From Sepioteuthis lessoniana (Eukaryota; Mollusca; Cephalopoda; Myopsida; Loliginidae), in the NCBI GenBank assembly GCA_963585895.1, contig OY757934.1, forward strand, positions 48,557,027 to 48,621,026: DNA of 64,000 nucleotides, written 5' to 3'. The notes below the pieces were generated by a model. The model was not told the DNA's origin. It did no database searches and worked only from the letters and a program-made list of their open reading frames with translations. Positions within the stretch are counted from its first letter, which is position 1, and every line of letters starts with the position of its first letter. The position numbers were made by a program, and so were the translations under genes. Positions 1 through 12,301 of the stretch are shown here, piece by piece.

Positions 1-395
1 TTATCTCACAAATGCCTCCATATATAACATTTGTTTTTCCATTAATCTAAAAATATCTCATTTTATACATAGGCTTTACCTGAGACTTGAAACAAACACT
101 AATTTATAGAATAAGAAGAGGTAATGTGAATGAAAGAAACCCTAGAAACAAACATTCCTCAATGATAAACAATAAATCGGAATGTACTGTTTGTTATAAG
201 ACTTATTAAGTTTAAGGATGCAATTCAAACAAGACATATCACAAAATTGTTTCTTCTTTAATCAAAATACAAAAATCATCATCATCATGTCGTGCCGCCA
301 GCACGGATATCCCTGACCCTCTCTCGCCACTTCTCCCTATCATTCATCGCTTTTGGCAGGTCTTCAGGGTTACATCCTGTATCCTCATATAGCTG

Positions 396-614
396 CTATA
401 TGTATGTTTGAGCTGGTCGTCCTTCTTTTGCTTGGCCATATGCGGGGGTCCATAAGAGTACATCACTGAAGAGTTCATTCTTGCTTCTCCAGCAGTGTCC
501 TGCGTGTGTGGTTCGTCTAACTTGTATAGTTTTCGTGATGGGAGGCAAGTGGCCGTATAGTTGGTGTCTTGTGGGGTGTTGTCGCCAGGACTTGTTCAAT
601 ATTGCTCTCAACAT
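396..614 (-). pseudogene. RTE C-terminal region
   Basis: The minus strand reads LNKSWRQHPTRHQLYGHLPP, then TIQVRRTTHAGHCWRSKNEL, then YGQAKEGRPAQTYI. The same block is seen in the copies ending at 7604, 20354, 51690 and 49531. It is the typical end of an RTE ORF2 and lies next to the 3' tail. Confidence 0.75.
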
Positions 615-1009
615 TCTTGTGTAATTGCAGTCTAGTTTCTTCTTCAGCCGTTTAGTTAGCGTCCAAGTAGTTCATCCATATAGCAGTATCGATACGACTG
701 CTGCCTGGAAGAAACTGCGTTTCATTTTATCGGTCAGTTCTGATTTCTATATGATCGAGAGCCTATCGATAGCTGTCCATGCTTTCATTAGTCATGTGTC
801 AATGTCTTTTTCAGTTGATGAGACGATACGTCCTAGGTAGGTGAATTTGTCTACTAGTTTCAGAGAGGCTCCGTCTAGTGTGGTAATGTCACCCGTTTGG
901 TTGAAACACATATATTCAGTTTTGTGTGCATTGACATGGAGGTCAATGCCTGCGGCAACTCGTTCCAAACTATGCAGTAGTGTCTAGGCTTGGTTAGGTG
1001 TATTCGCCA

Positions 1010-1316
1010 GTAACGCTAAGTCATCAGCGTAGTCGGCGTCGGTGATTGTTTTTGCAGGGTACCTTCAGCTACTTTTCTTTGTCAGCTCAAAGCCATTTTC
1101 TCTGATTTTGTCGATCGAAGTTCTAAGCACATAGTCTAGACAGATGATAAAGAGGTATGGGGCTAGCGTGTCTCCTTGTAGTACTCCTGCAACAATGTCG
1201 AAGTATTCTGTGTCTCTATCTGGTGAACGTACTTTCACTTTGGTGTTTCTGTAGAGAATCATTATTGCTGCTATGGTTTCTTTTGGTAGACCGTATGCTA
1301 GTAGGATTCGTTCCAT
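1010..1316 (-). pseudogene. RTE reverse transcriptase palm
   Basis: [29 protein letters not shown] followed by VAGVLQGDTLAPYLFIICLDYVLR is the QGD(T/S)LAP block of RTE reverse transcriptases. The frame changes near 1065. In the next frame the minus strand reads ITDADYADDLALLAN, giving the catalytic YADD box near 1019-1030. Confidence 0.85.
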
Positions 1317-1656
1317 CTTCCCTCTGTGTATGGAATCGAAGGCCTTGGTAAAGTCGACAAATAGTAATGTCGCCTGTAGGTTTTTTGCCCAAACGCCTTC
1401 AAGGATTCAATGGATGGTCAATATTTGTGAGGTCGTGGATCTATTTCTTCGGAAGCCATTTTGGTTTTTCCTAAGGATGTTGTCTATTTTGGGTTCTATG
1501 CGGTTTCGTAGTAGGACATTGTAGATTTTGGCTGCTATGGATGTAAGTGTTATACCTCGGTAGTTCTAGGCTAATCCGAGGTCGCCTTTTTTAGGGAAAG
1601 GATACACCCTTCATCCATCTTTCTATCCTATTTTGATTATAGACTGCGTTGCATTG

Positions 1657-2142
1657 TCAGAGCAGAATGTCGTCGAATTGTCTGGTCTTCCTTACTTCTG
1701 GGGGGGGGGTCTTGTCAAGCCCTGCAGCTTTCCTATTTTTAATTTTTCTAAGAACCGAGTCGAGTTCTTCTTTGGTGAACAGACCTAGTTTAATATCTAA
1801 TTGCTTACTGATAATTCTGGTGATCGGTTCATTCGTTACTTTCGGTGAGTTTCCTAGTAGATTTTCGAAATGCTGTTTCCACAGTTTTACTCTTTCTTGT
1901 TGGCTTGCAGCTTTCAATTTTGCTTTGGCTGTGCTCTTCCTTCTACTCACTTCGTTTATTGTTTGCCAGGCTATCCTAGATTGCCTATCTTCCACCGAGT
2001 CTCTAATCTTATCTATCTGATTTTGTATGTATTCTATCTGTTCTTTTAGATATATTCCTGCTAATTGATATTGTGCCTTTTCTAGTTTTCGCGCATTTGT
2101 GTTTGTTGGGTTCTTCCGATAGCTTTTGGAGGCAGTTTTCAC
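1657..2142 (-). pseudogene. RTE linker and start of reverse transcriptase
   Basis: A 161-codon open stretch, highly charged at first (KLEKAQYQLAGIYLKEQIEY, then a KIRDSVEDRQSRIAWQTINE region). It ends in KNRKAAGLDKTPPPEV, equivalent to the K-A-x-G-x-D-x-[IL]-x-x-E motif that opens the finger region of non-LTR reverse transcriptases. The G8 run near 1701-1708 probably marks the break that follows. Confidence 0.8.
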
Positions 2143-2634
2143 GAGTGCACGTTTTTCTCTAACCGCTAATGTTTCCCAAGGGACTCTATATCTAGTTCTA
2201 GGTTTTGTTGGAATACACTTTGATGCCGCCTCAAGGTGTGCTTCAACAAAATTCTCATATTCGTCATTTGGGGTACCTTTTTCTGTCTTCTCTTGTAGTG
2301 TTTCGAATCTGTTTCTTAATTCTAATGCATATTTGTCTTTAATATCTCTGTTGTTAAGTAGGGCCCAATCATAGTGCTTAGTTGTCGCAGTTCGTGTGGC
2401 ATTTTTTCATAGGCTTAGTCGTACTTTGGCCGTGACTATTCGATAATCGGAGGACACACCCTCAAAAGAGGAGTATGCCTCGCAATTCATCACACTATTT
2501 TTCCATTTCTTGTTTATAAAGACAGTCTATCTGTGCTTTACTATTATTCGCGTATGTGTAGGTCCATAATTTTCCCTCCCTTTTTTGATAGTTTGTATTA
2601 AGGCATGTTAATCTATTTTCTATCATGAAATCAG

Positions 2635-3393
2635 TTAGATGTTCCTATTTGACGTGTTGTGTAGGCTGTATTTGTTGTTTCTGTTCTTCCCGATTTGTGC
2701 ATTCACATCTCCGCCAATGACTAGCAGGTTGTGTTTCGGAATGCTACGCACCAGGGAGGATAGCTCCTCGTAGAAGGTGACTAGTTCGGTTTCTTCACTA
2801 ACATTGGTAGGGCTGTAGCAGGAGATGATTGTTGCTTTGGGGTTGCCATTAAACGTTGCGGCCATCATCCTAGGTTGCATTTTCTCAATGCTATTAAGTG
2901 TTTTTAATGCTCTAGGTCCTATAAGAATTCCCACCCCTCCTACCGAGGCATTTACAGAGTTTTTCCATGCCGATACAGTGACCAGCGTCCATCCATTGCC
3001 AGTTTCGTGATATTTGATATCTTCAGTGTGAGTGTATCGGTGTTCTTGTATGCAAATTATGTCTATCTTATGTTCTACGGCTGATGCAGTTAGCTCTGGT
3101 AGTTGACCTATTCTATTTAGGGTTCTAACGTTAAATGTCGCTATCTGTATTGTTTGCTTGCATTTTAGTAGTTTTTGTTTGAGTTTGAGCTCTGTAGCTG
3201 ATTTTTCGAACACTGAGGCCAGGGCTCCAATCTCAGCAGGACGCACCCCTTTTTCACCCGCATGAAGAACAATGCGGTTTATGCATGTGGTTTGAGTATG
3301 GGTCATGATTATCTTTCGATGGCTGTTTTTATTCTCACCTATAGAAGCCACTCTTATAGATGAGCAGCAGTAGTTCCCCAATCGAACTGACAA
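2635..3393 (-). pseudogene. RTE apurinic endonuclease domain
   Basis: This 252-codon open stretch has the endonuclease/exonuclease/phosphatase signature. ATFNVRTLN carries the first metal-site Asn, IICIQEHR the catalytic Glu, and VIGGDVNAQIG the Gly-Asp-x-Asn block. ISCYSPTN lies between them. The domain would nick the target DNA. The frame is lost just after NAQIGKNRNN, before the final SDH block, so it is a pseudogene fragment of the RTE copy. Confidence 0.85.
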
Positions 3394-3501
3394 TCCTGAG
3401 CGTTAAGCCGCGAGACTCACATGTTCAGGAAAAGTTAGGCATTGCGCATTCACATACCTTCACGTCCAACATGCTGCTTCCCATGTGTACGTGTACAAAA
3501 A

Positions 3502-4610
3502 AAAATAAATAAATAAAAATAAATGGGGTCCTTCTTTTACCTTAAGTTTTAACTTAGTTAAAGTCCAAGACTAATGTATATTTAAAGAAATTTTTGGGTA
3601 TATTTTAACCTGTCATCTGATACTGGCCCTAACATGTGTTTTATTTTATTTTTATTTTTTTATATATTTTTATTTTATTTTATTTATTTTATTTTTTTTT
3701 TTTTTTAAAGGAGAGGTGGCATTTCGAATTTGACTTGCATTGCTTTGTTTTATTATTAACTGCTATTGGGGTGGGCAAACTGAGACTTCTAAGCTTTTAG
3801 AAAAGATTCAAAACCTATTTGCTGTGTATACTAATACATTCGACCAGAATCATATATTCAATTTGGATTTACTGCAAAACATGTCCTTACATTTAAAATA
3901 CACTATATTCTTCATTTGAGAACACATAATACAGCGGAGATTTAAGACAGAACTATTTTAAATCAAATATGTGCATTTTTTTAAATGAACAGTTTAGTAG
4001 AATAAATTTACTGACCTCTTTGAAACACTTCTGGAAACGGATGACTTCCAAATTTGCCTACTATTTTAACAAATGCTCGCTTGAATTATTACTAATTTTA
4101 CTAGCATTTAAACTACTATTCCACTCCTTTATCATGGTCATCGGGGGTGGGGGGAGAAAAGGAAGGAAGCAAGAAAAGAAGGTGCTATCTTTCTTTTAGG
4201 GGTTCGTCTTAGCATGTGTTAAGCTACATTTGAGGCGTTTTGTTTTTTTGTGTTTATTTTTTTGTAAATTTAGAATTTCGTCTTCCAACAGTAAAGTTTT
4301 TTCTGTACATATCTTTTTAATATGGTCCCTCTGATAACTGGTATTGTTATGTAGTTCTTACAGATCAGAATCTAAACCCAGGATGTTTTTCTATGCAAGC
4401 AGAACCTCCCCATTTGAATGATTGGTGTAACACAATTCCCCTCTCACTATTTCAACCTATTAAGTTTCATGCTTTACTAAGTTCAATAAATATCCATTTA
4501 GATATGATCCCCTTGCTTATCTTTCACTGCTTTTTATGGGTGGCAGGTTCTTCATCATAAGGCCTCTTCAAATTTGGGTTAGTTTGCCTATGTAGTAGAT
4601 ATTTTGGACT
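3502..4610. other. AT-rich stretch, no gene seen
   Basis: Low-complexity T/A tracts at 3635-3710 and general AT-rich sequence. A short open stretch at 3969-4199 has a hydrophobic run but no family resemblance. GGGGTGGGCAAACTGAGAC near 3769 resembles one terminus of a hAT element, but no partner end was found. Confidence 0.4.
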
Positions 4611-4850
4611 TTGGGTTTCTTTGTTTAATGGCATATCAACCATCATGGGTTATTCAATGCCAAAGCCATCCCTGTAGAAGAATAGTAATAATATTATGTA
4701 AACCCTAGCTAGAGGGATTAGGAGATTCACATACCTTTCCCAAGAGTATTAATCTGAAAATGAATGTAATAGTGTAACCAGAGTTTGAACTCGCTCACTT
4801 CAAGTGGGCACTCCAGTATTTTAGCTATTATGCCACAGGGACTCCCCAAA
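4611..4850 (-). mobile_element. SINE-A copy
   Basis: On the minus strand this has the degenerate tRNA-like head, the central block near AATACTCTTGGGAAAGG, and the shared tail (GTTGATATGCCATTAAACAA, then AGAAACC). Diverged from other copies. Confidence 0.75.
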
Positions 4851-5303
4851 GAGACTTTCATTGGTTTGATATTCTTACCAAGGCTCAACCCTCCTACAAA
4901 GGCCAAGTTTTTGGTTTTATTTCAGTTTTCCTTCTAATCCAGTTGGTCTTCCAAGGAAAGAGAGCCCAGTCTGCTCCACCATTTACTCCTTGCAAAGAAG
5001 GAGAAAAGATGGTTTCATGCCTTTACCAAAACTTTAACACAAAGTGAAAAGCAAAGAGCTTTAGCCAGAATTTCAACTTGGCACACACCAAGCAATTATG
5101 CCACCAGTATCATCATACAAAAATATCTATTTGGATATATAAATTTAAATTCTTATACTTTAATTTTGATTGAAAGGAAAAAGTCTAACTGTCCATTTAT
5201 ATCAAGTTGCTTAACATAAAACTTATTTAATCCAAACAACTTTTTTTTAAATTCCTATTCATTAAATGAAAATACTCTCCTTTAATGTAAATAAATTTTT
5301 TTT
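4851..5303. other. AT-rich stretch, no gene seen
   Basis: No coding signal or recognised repeat except a SINE-like GAATTTCAACTTGG area near 5070. The right edge runs into the RTE copy. Confidence 0.3.
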
Positions 5304-7604
5304 AAAAATCAACTACAGAACTCAAGCTCAAATCCTATTTAAAATTACTTAGATGCAAAAACACAGTTCACTTAGCAACATTTAATGTTAGGACTTTAAA
5401 TAGAATTGGCCAGTTACTCAAGTTAACAGCATCTGCAGTAGAGTATAATATAGACATAGGATGCATACAAGAACATAGATACTACCATAGCTAACTAGAA
5501 ATAAAATACCATGATACTGGTAATAGGTTCAACATCTACATGGAAAAAACTGTCAGGAGGGATAGGAATGCTTCGCAGAAATAAGATAGTAAGAGTCAAA
5601 ACCACAAGCTAGGACTAGTCCTCACTTACCAACAGAGATATTAGCAAAAAATACATGGTAACTGGAAGAATCAAATTCAATATTCTTCAGGAGATATCTG
5701 AAACACATACTCCAAATGAAGAATATGAAAACTTTGTCAATTCCCACATAGAAACAGCAACATAATGCATAACAACCAAGAGCCAAACAAGAGTTCCATG
5801 GGAGACACTAGCAGTTAGGAAAAAACAAGATAATGCGAAAACACCACCTTTATGTAATAAAAGAAGCCCAACAAATGCTAACACGCAGAAACTTAAAGAT
5901 ACTAAAAGAATACATTCAAAATCAGATCAATAAAATAAGAAACTCAGAAGAAAATTGACAATCACAAATAATATAGCAGGTAGTAAGTGAAGTGAACAAA
6001 AGGAAGAACACCTCAAAAGCAAAACTAAAAGCTGCCAGCTAAAAAGAACGCATACAGATGTGGAAAGAACATTTCAAGAATCTGTTTAGAAACTCCCCTA
6101 AAGTCACAAATAACCTATCACAGAAATTATTACTAGCCAACTAGACATCAAATTAGGACAGTTTATTCAAGAAGAATTCGATGTACTACTGATAAAAATT
6201 AAAAGCAGAAAAGCTGCAGGCCTCAATGAAATACCAAGAAGTATGGAAGACAAGGAAATTTAATGATTTACTTCTAAGATTTTGCAACTCCGTGTATAAA
6301 TGAAATAGACTAGAGGGATGGACAAAAGGATTTATCCTACCCTTCCCTAAGAAAGGTGACCTTGGAATCACCAAAAACTACAGAGGCATAACTTACTTCT
6401 ATAGCAGCTAATTCTTAGGAAAAATCAGAATGGTTTTCAGAGAAATTGATCCAAAACATCAGATTCTTACAATCTGTTAAATCATCAGAGGAGTTAATGC
6501 AAAATTCTCAAGGCAACACAATTGTTTGTAGATTTCTCCAAGGCATCTGATTCCATACACAGAGAAAAGATGGAACAAATACTTCTGGCTTATGGTCTCC
6601 TCTAAGAAACTGTTGCTGCCATAATGATGCCCTTTAGAAACACAAAGTAAAAGTTTTTTCACCAGATAGAGACACATACTTCTTCAACATTGTAGCTGGA
6701 GTTCTACAAGGAGATACATTAGTACCATATATGTTTATAATCTGCCTAGATTACATACTTTGAACATTGATAGAAAATAAAAGAAAATGGCTTTATGCTA
6801 AAAAAGGAAAGAAGCAGACAATATCCTACAGAAACTATAACAGATGCAGACTATACTGATGACATAGTGCTTCTTGTAAATACACCTGCCCAAGCCAAAT
6901 CCCTGATGCATACTTTTGAGCAGGCAGCAGGAGGCATTGGGCTCCACATGAATGCAAACAAAACCGAGTGTTTTTATTGAGGAGGGGCCATCTCCACTCT
7001 AAATGGTGGTCCTCTGAAATTAGTAGACAAGTTCATGTACCTCAGCAGCAGTGTCTCATCTACTGAAAGTGATGTCAGTATGCCCCAAGAAAAAACGGAC
7101 TGCTATCGATAGGCTATTGATCATATGGAAGTCGGCTGATAAAATAAAATGGAATTTTTTCCAAGCAGCAGAAGCATCAATACTGGCGTATGGATGCACC
7201 AAATGGACGCTGAGAAAATGCACAGAGAAAAATTAGATGGGAACAACGCAAAAATGTTTTGAACTATATTGAACAAATCCTGGAAGCAACACCCCATCAA
7301 ACAAACAGCTGTATGGCCACTTAATTCTATCTCTAAAACCATCTAAGTAAGACAAACAAGATATACAGGACACAACAGGAGAAGCAAGGACAAAGTCATA
7401 AGTGACATTCTCCTATGAATCCCTCCACATGGTCGTGCTAGAGTTGGCCGACTAGCAAGAACTTAACTACAGCAGCTCTGCGCAGATGCAGGATGCAGTT
7501 TGGAAAAACTACCAAGAGTGATGGATGATAGGTACAAATGGATAAAGAGAGAGGGACAGAGAGTCAGAGGAAATCCATGCTAGCAACACAACTTGATGAT
7601 GATA
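5304..7604 (+). mobile_element. RTE LINE copy 2, decayed
   Basis: It is collinear with the reverse complement of the 276-3493 element. It starts in the region just before the endonuclease (AACTACAGAACTCAAGCTC) and keeps the ATFNVRTLNRIGQL block. It skips most of the endonuclease and continues through the linker, RT and C-terminus to an ACTTGATGATGATA 3' end at about 7604. Stops and frameshifts are frequent. A poly-T run follows at 7608-7628. Confidence 0.85.
6795..6980 (+). pseudogene. RTE reverse transcriptase YxDD block
   Basis: Open for 61 codons. It reads TDADYTDDIVLLVNTPAQAK, where YTDD replaces the YADD of the copy near 1019-1030, followed by LHMNANKTECF, the conserved segment after the palm motif. 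It is a remnant of the LINE at 5304-7604. Confidence 0.8.
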
Positions 7605-7628
7605 CATTTTTTTTTTTTTTTTTTTTTT

Positions 7629-8100
7629 AAATCAAAACTGAAAATAGATCTAATATCATACTAATGAACAAGATTCATACAGGCTACCATATTGGTGATT
7701 TTTTTTTCAAGCCAATCACTGATACCAATTTGAAATAGTTTCAAATAAGACTTTCAAGTTTTCCAATTCAGGTTTGCAGATCATTTTCAATCACATGCTT
7801 AAAATCTTTATCATTAATTGTTTACCTAATTTCTCCAATTTTAAACAAAAGACTCCACTTATAAAATTTTTAAAGCTAAAATCTTACTATTTGTTTACTA
7901 ACAACATTGTCTCTAAAATGAGAAGTTGTATAATTGTAAGACTAAAAAATATCAAGCTTAGACAAACAAAAAGAAAAGAAATGGTCAATTTTGCTGTAAC
8001 AATCTCAGAGTAAATCTAGAATTCAGGAAATATGAAAATGATTAGCAAATAACAGAAAAAAATAAAAATTACCTATATCTCATAATAGTTGTTAGATCTA

Positions 8101-8162
<62 letters not shown>

Positions 8163-8684
8163 ATGCAAATGTAACAAACATTATGATGTATATATAAATC
8201 TAAATACAAGTTGTCAAAAAGACTTACATTCTTTTTGAAATATCCAGTATCTTATACAAATATCACTTGAAAAGACATCCTGTATAATCTTTTGTTACAT
8301 TTCTACCGGGACATTTTCTATGATTTCAAAACATTAATTTAAATGTTCACATGACATTGAAAATTTGTAATAATTGATTGTATGTTAAAATGGAAAATGT
8401 ACAAAAAATAATCATACATACAACTAGTAATTTGTCGTGAGATTTCACAAGAGTCATACCAATTGTTTCTCTTTCATTAAAAGCTAAGAGTTAATAAGAC
8501 CACAACAACAACATAAATATAAAAAAAATTTGGCATGAAATGAAAAACAAGTAGAAAAAAAAGTTTTTTCAACTATTGCAGAAATGTGCACATTTGGAAT
8601 TTTATTTCCAATAATTTGAGAACTGAAACAATTAGTAACATTAAACAGGGACCTTCTCAACTGAAAACAGTCAATAGAAAATTA
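7629..8684. other. AT-rich stretch with a (TA)n array
   Basis: No gene recognised. The open stretch at 7774-8013 is Lys/Ile/Asn-rich and typical of chance ORFs in AT-rich DNA. A TA dinucleotide array flanked by TG repeats lies at 8101-8162. Confidence 0.4.
8101..8162. repeat. (TG)n(TA)n(TG)n microsatellite
   Basis: About 21 TA units bounded on both sides by GTGTGTGTGT. Confidence 0.95.
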
Positions 8685-8692
8685 TATTATAA

Positions 8693-8888
8693 CAGGGATT
8701 AGCAAACTTTTGGGTTTGAGGGCCACATTATTGGGTTATAAATCATCAAATGGGCCACATCTTTTAAAATCAAAAGAACTTAGTCTCAATTCAAGTGCAA
8801 ATGTTTATTTTTTTGTTTTTTTTTTTGTTTTTTAGAGGTTCTTTCAGGCCACACAGAACAGAGCAACAGGTCAGTTTGCCCACTCCTG
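8693..8888. mobile_element. hAT-type MITE with 8-bp target duplication
   Basis: The 196-bp unit begins CAGGGATTAGCAAACTTT and ends CAGTTTGCCCACTCCTG, an imperfect terminal inverted repeat of the CAGGG-type seen in hAT elements. It is flanked by TATTATAA (8685-8692) and TATTATAG (8889-8896), 7 of 8 identical, as expected for hAT transposition. No coding capacity; it carries a T/G-rich interior. Family assignment rests on termini and 8-bp duplication only. Confidence 0.8.
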
Positions 8889-8896
8889 TATTATAG

Positions 8897-9636
8897 GGAT
8901 CCAATTACCATAATACAGAAAAACAAAGTACATCATAAGTTTGTTGATAGTACTTCAATGCTATTCTACTAAGATAATAAAGGAAATTTTGATCCAATCT
9001 TCAACTTAATAGAATTATATCATTATCACACTCACTCTGAGCATTATAATTTCGCAAGGAAGTTAACAGTTGAATACTTATTATTGACTGCTCCCTCTTA
9101 TCTGTTTGTAATTATAATATGAATTATATAAATAGGATGGGACATGACAATGAGTGTAATAGCCACCAAAGGCAGTTTTTAAGCAAGTAAAAGTTAACTA
9201 CATAAGTTATAATAATTCTTTTAGTTTGCTAAAAAGAATTTTTTCAACAAAAAATTATAAAAGATACTTTTATGAAAAAAATTTTTTTTTTAAATTACTA
9301 TCAAATTTCTGAATGTATGCATTTATACAACCATTCCACTACAGGCAGAATGTGACAAGAGGTCAATTTTTAAGCAGAGTGCAGCTGGCTTGAACTTAAA
9401 GTTTTCCATCTCAACTGGTTGCCTAAAGAAACCAGTCTCTCCTACAATAGGTATCTTTTGAGTTAAGTCATTCTCGATAATACATCATTTGTCAAAAAAT
9501 ATATAGAAAAATAAAAATCAAGTTGAAGTCATTTTATTCAACTTTACATCTGTCTGCCACAAATATTGAAGTCGTAATGTCACTAGAAAAGCGTTAAGAA
9601 CACATAAAATCATGTTACTGTACAATAAATAAGAAT
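8897..9636. other. AT-rich stretch, no feature seen
   Basis: No coding signal, repeat family or palindrome that I can name. Confidence 0.3.
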
Positions 9637-9647
9637 AAAAGTATATA

Positions 9648-9900
9648 GGTAAGTAAGTAGTAAAGTAAATTTGGCAACCTTAGTCAAGGGTGACCTGAAG
9701 GCTCCCTTTCCAAATGCTACTACATCAAGGTGCAGGGGAGGGCACTACTCCATTCCCTGGATTGCTCCACTTTACCCTTACCTTATCGTGCTGAGTGCTA
9801 AGCAAGCCGGCATCAAGCACTATTTTTTGAGTCTTTGACCTGGGATTGAACTCTAGTCTCCCAGACCATTAGCAAACACTCCACTCATTAGGCCAATGGC
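9648..9900 (-). mobile_element. SINE-D copy with target duplication
   Basis: Reverse complement of the SINE-D consensus. The tRNA-like head is at the right end (GCCATTGGCCTAATGAGTGG), the body carries a TGCTTAGCACTCAGCA block, and the 3' end is at the left. It is flanked by AAAAGTATATA at 9637-9647 and 9901-9911, a perfect 11-bp duplication. Confidence 0.9.
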
Positions 9901-9911
9901 AAAAGTATATA

Positions 9912-11899
9912 AAATCATATCAATATATGTACATTTACAGTAAATGTTAATATAATCATCATAAAATCCTAGAGAACAAAATATGAAAACATTTGCAACT
10001 GTGTTATCATCTTATTTAATGATTTTAATAACTGTATTTGTTATTTAACCTTACAAAATCATTTTATTTTATAATGTCCTAGAGCAAACCACATTCACAA
10101 ATAGAGAGTCCGTGATGAACTGTAAAGATTGCCAAATTGTAAACACCTACATTTACAAATATGTATGTATATGTATTCGTAAATTTAGATTACTTAGTTT
10201 GTTTTTTTTGTACTATATCAAAAACTAAAATTTATTTGTAAGCTTCAAATAGATTCTTATTGTCAATATATTATTAAAAATGCATTTATGAATAAAATAC
10301 AGAACTGGGAATGGTTATTTGTGGTTTAGTTTGGAGACAAGTAAATTTGACACAAGTCATTTTTCGATTTAAGTCGCTTCTCCTGGAATGAGCTGCCGAT
10401 GTAAGGTGAGGTATACCTGTATTTTATTCAAAGCTAAGGGAGGAGAAAGATGGATTTGTGCCTTTATAAACAGCATAAGCACAAAGTGAAATACAGTTTT
10501 GTTCAGAATCCAAACTTTGGTCACCAATTCCATTTCCTACGATGATAACCATTAAACCAACTGTGATTCCTGAATGTATGTCTATAATTTGTGCTTTTTC
10601 TGCTTTAATATTTGTAACTTGCTTTTTTTCTACCTCAAAATAATCATTAAAAATTGGCTTAGCTTTGCCAATACTTAGGAAAAACTCGACTTCTTGATTT
10701 TTAACAATGCTTCAGTTTTAAGTTACCAACGTTTTTAACATATTCATTTGTTTTTGATACATTAAGAAATATAAATAGTATACAAAAATATAGACATTTT
10801 ATTCCAAGATTTTTTTAAAATTAACTTTCCCTGATTTTCATTGCAGATATACACAACTCCAGGCACTGATAATTGACAACACATTCCTCTAACCCATTTC
10901 ATGGTTGAACAATATGAATAAATGCTTAAATATATTTTAAGTGTTAGTTTCATATGAAAATTTTGATTCTTTACATCACTAATAAAAGCATAATACTTAG
11001 ATAAACTAAGTTATACATGGGGGAAAAAAAGACAAAGAATTTGAATAGACAACAAAGAGAAAAAAGGGGAGGGAGTGATGGCCAAACTTTTTCAGACAAT
11101 TCAAGGACAACTTGTTCAAGTGGACAACATCTATGGGAAAATAGTCATCAATGTATTTGTAATAGCAGCCAGATTCACACTTTGTTTATAAATTATACTA
11201 AGTGCATTTCAAAATATAAACAAGAACTATCAAGTAAAAATCAAGTGATATGAAAAATCTAAAAAATGTTATATAATAGTAATGTTATTTTAGTGGATAA
11301 ATTAACACAAAATTTCAGGAATAACATTTTTTTCCGAAAGAGAGATTGCCGTATTGAAAAATGATTAATAAATAAAAATAAATATTAAACCAAGAAATGA
11401 ATTTTAAGAGTTTAATATCAATAAGTGTAGACAACCCACTTTCCATGACCTTTTGGCTTGAGATTAAGGTATGGTATCTGTTCATCTCTTTCAGTTGATA
11501 TGGCAAAATAGACAAAGCTTGTTCCTGAAGATTCCAGTACCTTCCCCATTACAAAAAAAATAAAAAAAAAAAAAGAATTAATCATAGTCAGACACTAACA
11601 TTGGTCACAGGAACAAGGTTATTTCTGCTTTTGCTAATTCCCTTTTGCCCAAACTCCCACTCCATTAAAGTGACCTCGTACCACACCCAAGGGTGTAGAA
11701 TAACAATGAGAATAACCCAATTTTAAAAGTATTTTTTCTCTATTGTCTAAAATATTTTCAATATTTCTCTTACTATTATTAAAAAAGCTCATCACATCGG
11801 ACCTCAACAAAATACAAACTTTTATCCAAGAATGGATATGAAATTCTAACTTAAGAGAAATTTTTTTCTAATAAATCAAATATAAAACAAAACAAAAAG
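9912..11899. other. AT-rich stretch up to the gap, no gene seen
   Basis: The open stretches at 11017-11253 (+), 10762-10953 (-) and 11315-11515 (-) have no recognisable similarity or exon signals. GGTGAGGTATACCTGTA near 10407-10423 resembles one end of a DNA transposon, without a visible partner. Confidence 0.35.
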
Positions 11900-12099
11900 N
11901 NNNNNNNNNNNNNNNNNNNNNNNNNNNNNNNNNNNNNNNNNNNNNNNNNNNNNNNNNNNNNNNNNNNNNNNNNNNNNNNNNNNNNNNNNNNNNNNNNNNN
12001 NNNNNNNNNNNNNNNNNNNNNNNNNNNNNNNNNNNNNNNNNNNNNNNNNNNNNNNNNNNNNNNNNNNNNNNNNNNNNNNNNNNNNNNNNNNNNNNNNNN
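11900..12099. other. Assembly gap (200 N)
   Basis: Exactly 200 undetermined bases, probably a placeholder of arbitrary size. Any translation across it is meaningless. Confidence 0.99.
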
Positions 12100-12301
12100 G
12101 CAATGGCCAACTGTCTACTGTCCCCCTAAAATATATGGGGTTTTGATTTCTGGAAAAGAGAACTGCTTTTTTCATTTCAACAACCCAGTAGAATATCCAG
12201 TTTATTAGAGAGATAAAAAAAAAAACAACTTTTCTTTCTATTTTGCTATCTTTTATTATTTGCTGACCCAACTTATCTTTTCCTTTAATACTATTATTGG
12301 A

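Larger units (their letters stand above)
276..3493 (-). mobile_element. RTE-clade non-LTR retrotransposon, near full length, broken
   Basis: Reading the minus strand, the element runs from 3493 (5') to 276 (3') and ends in a (TGA)n-like tail. It carries an AP-endonuclease domain followed by a reverse transcriptase with YADD near 1019-1030, then a C-terminal region. TACAAAAA occurs on both sides (268-275 and 3494-3501) and may be the target duplication, though it is low complexity. At 3.2 kb it matches the usual size of RTE elements. The reading frame is split by frameshifts and stops into at least four blocks, so it is not active. Confidence 0.88.

Noticed and set aside
3969..4199. Candidate first SGSH exon (hydrophobic ORF)
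   Set aside because: No similarity to the strand preceding the Asp pair and no suitable phase-1 donor.
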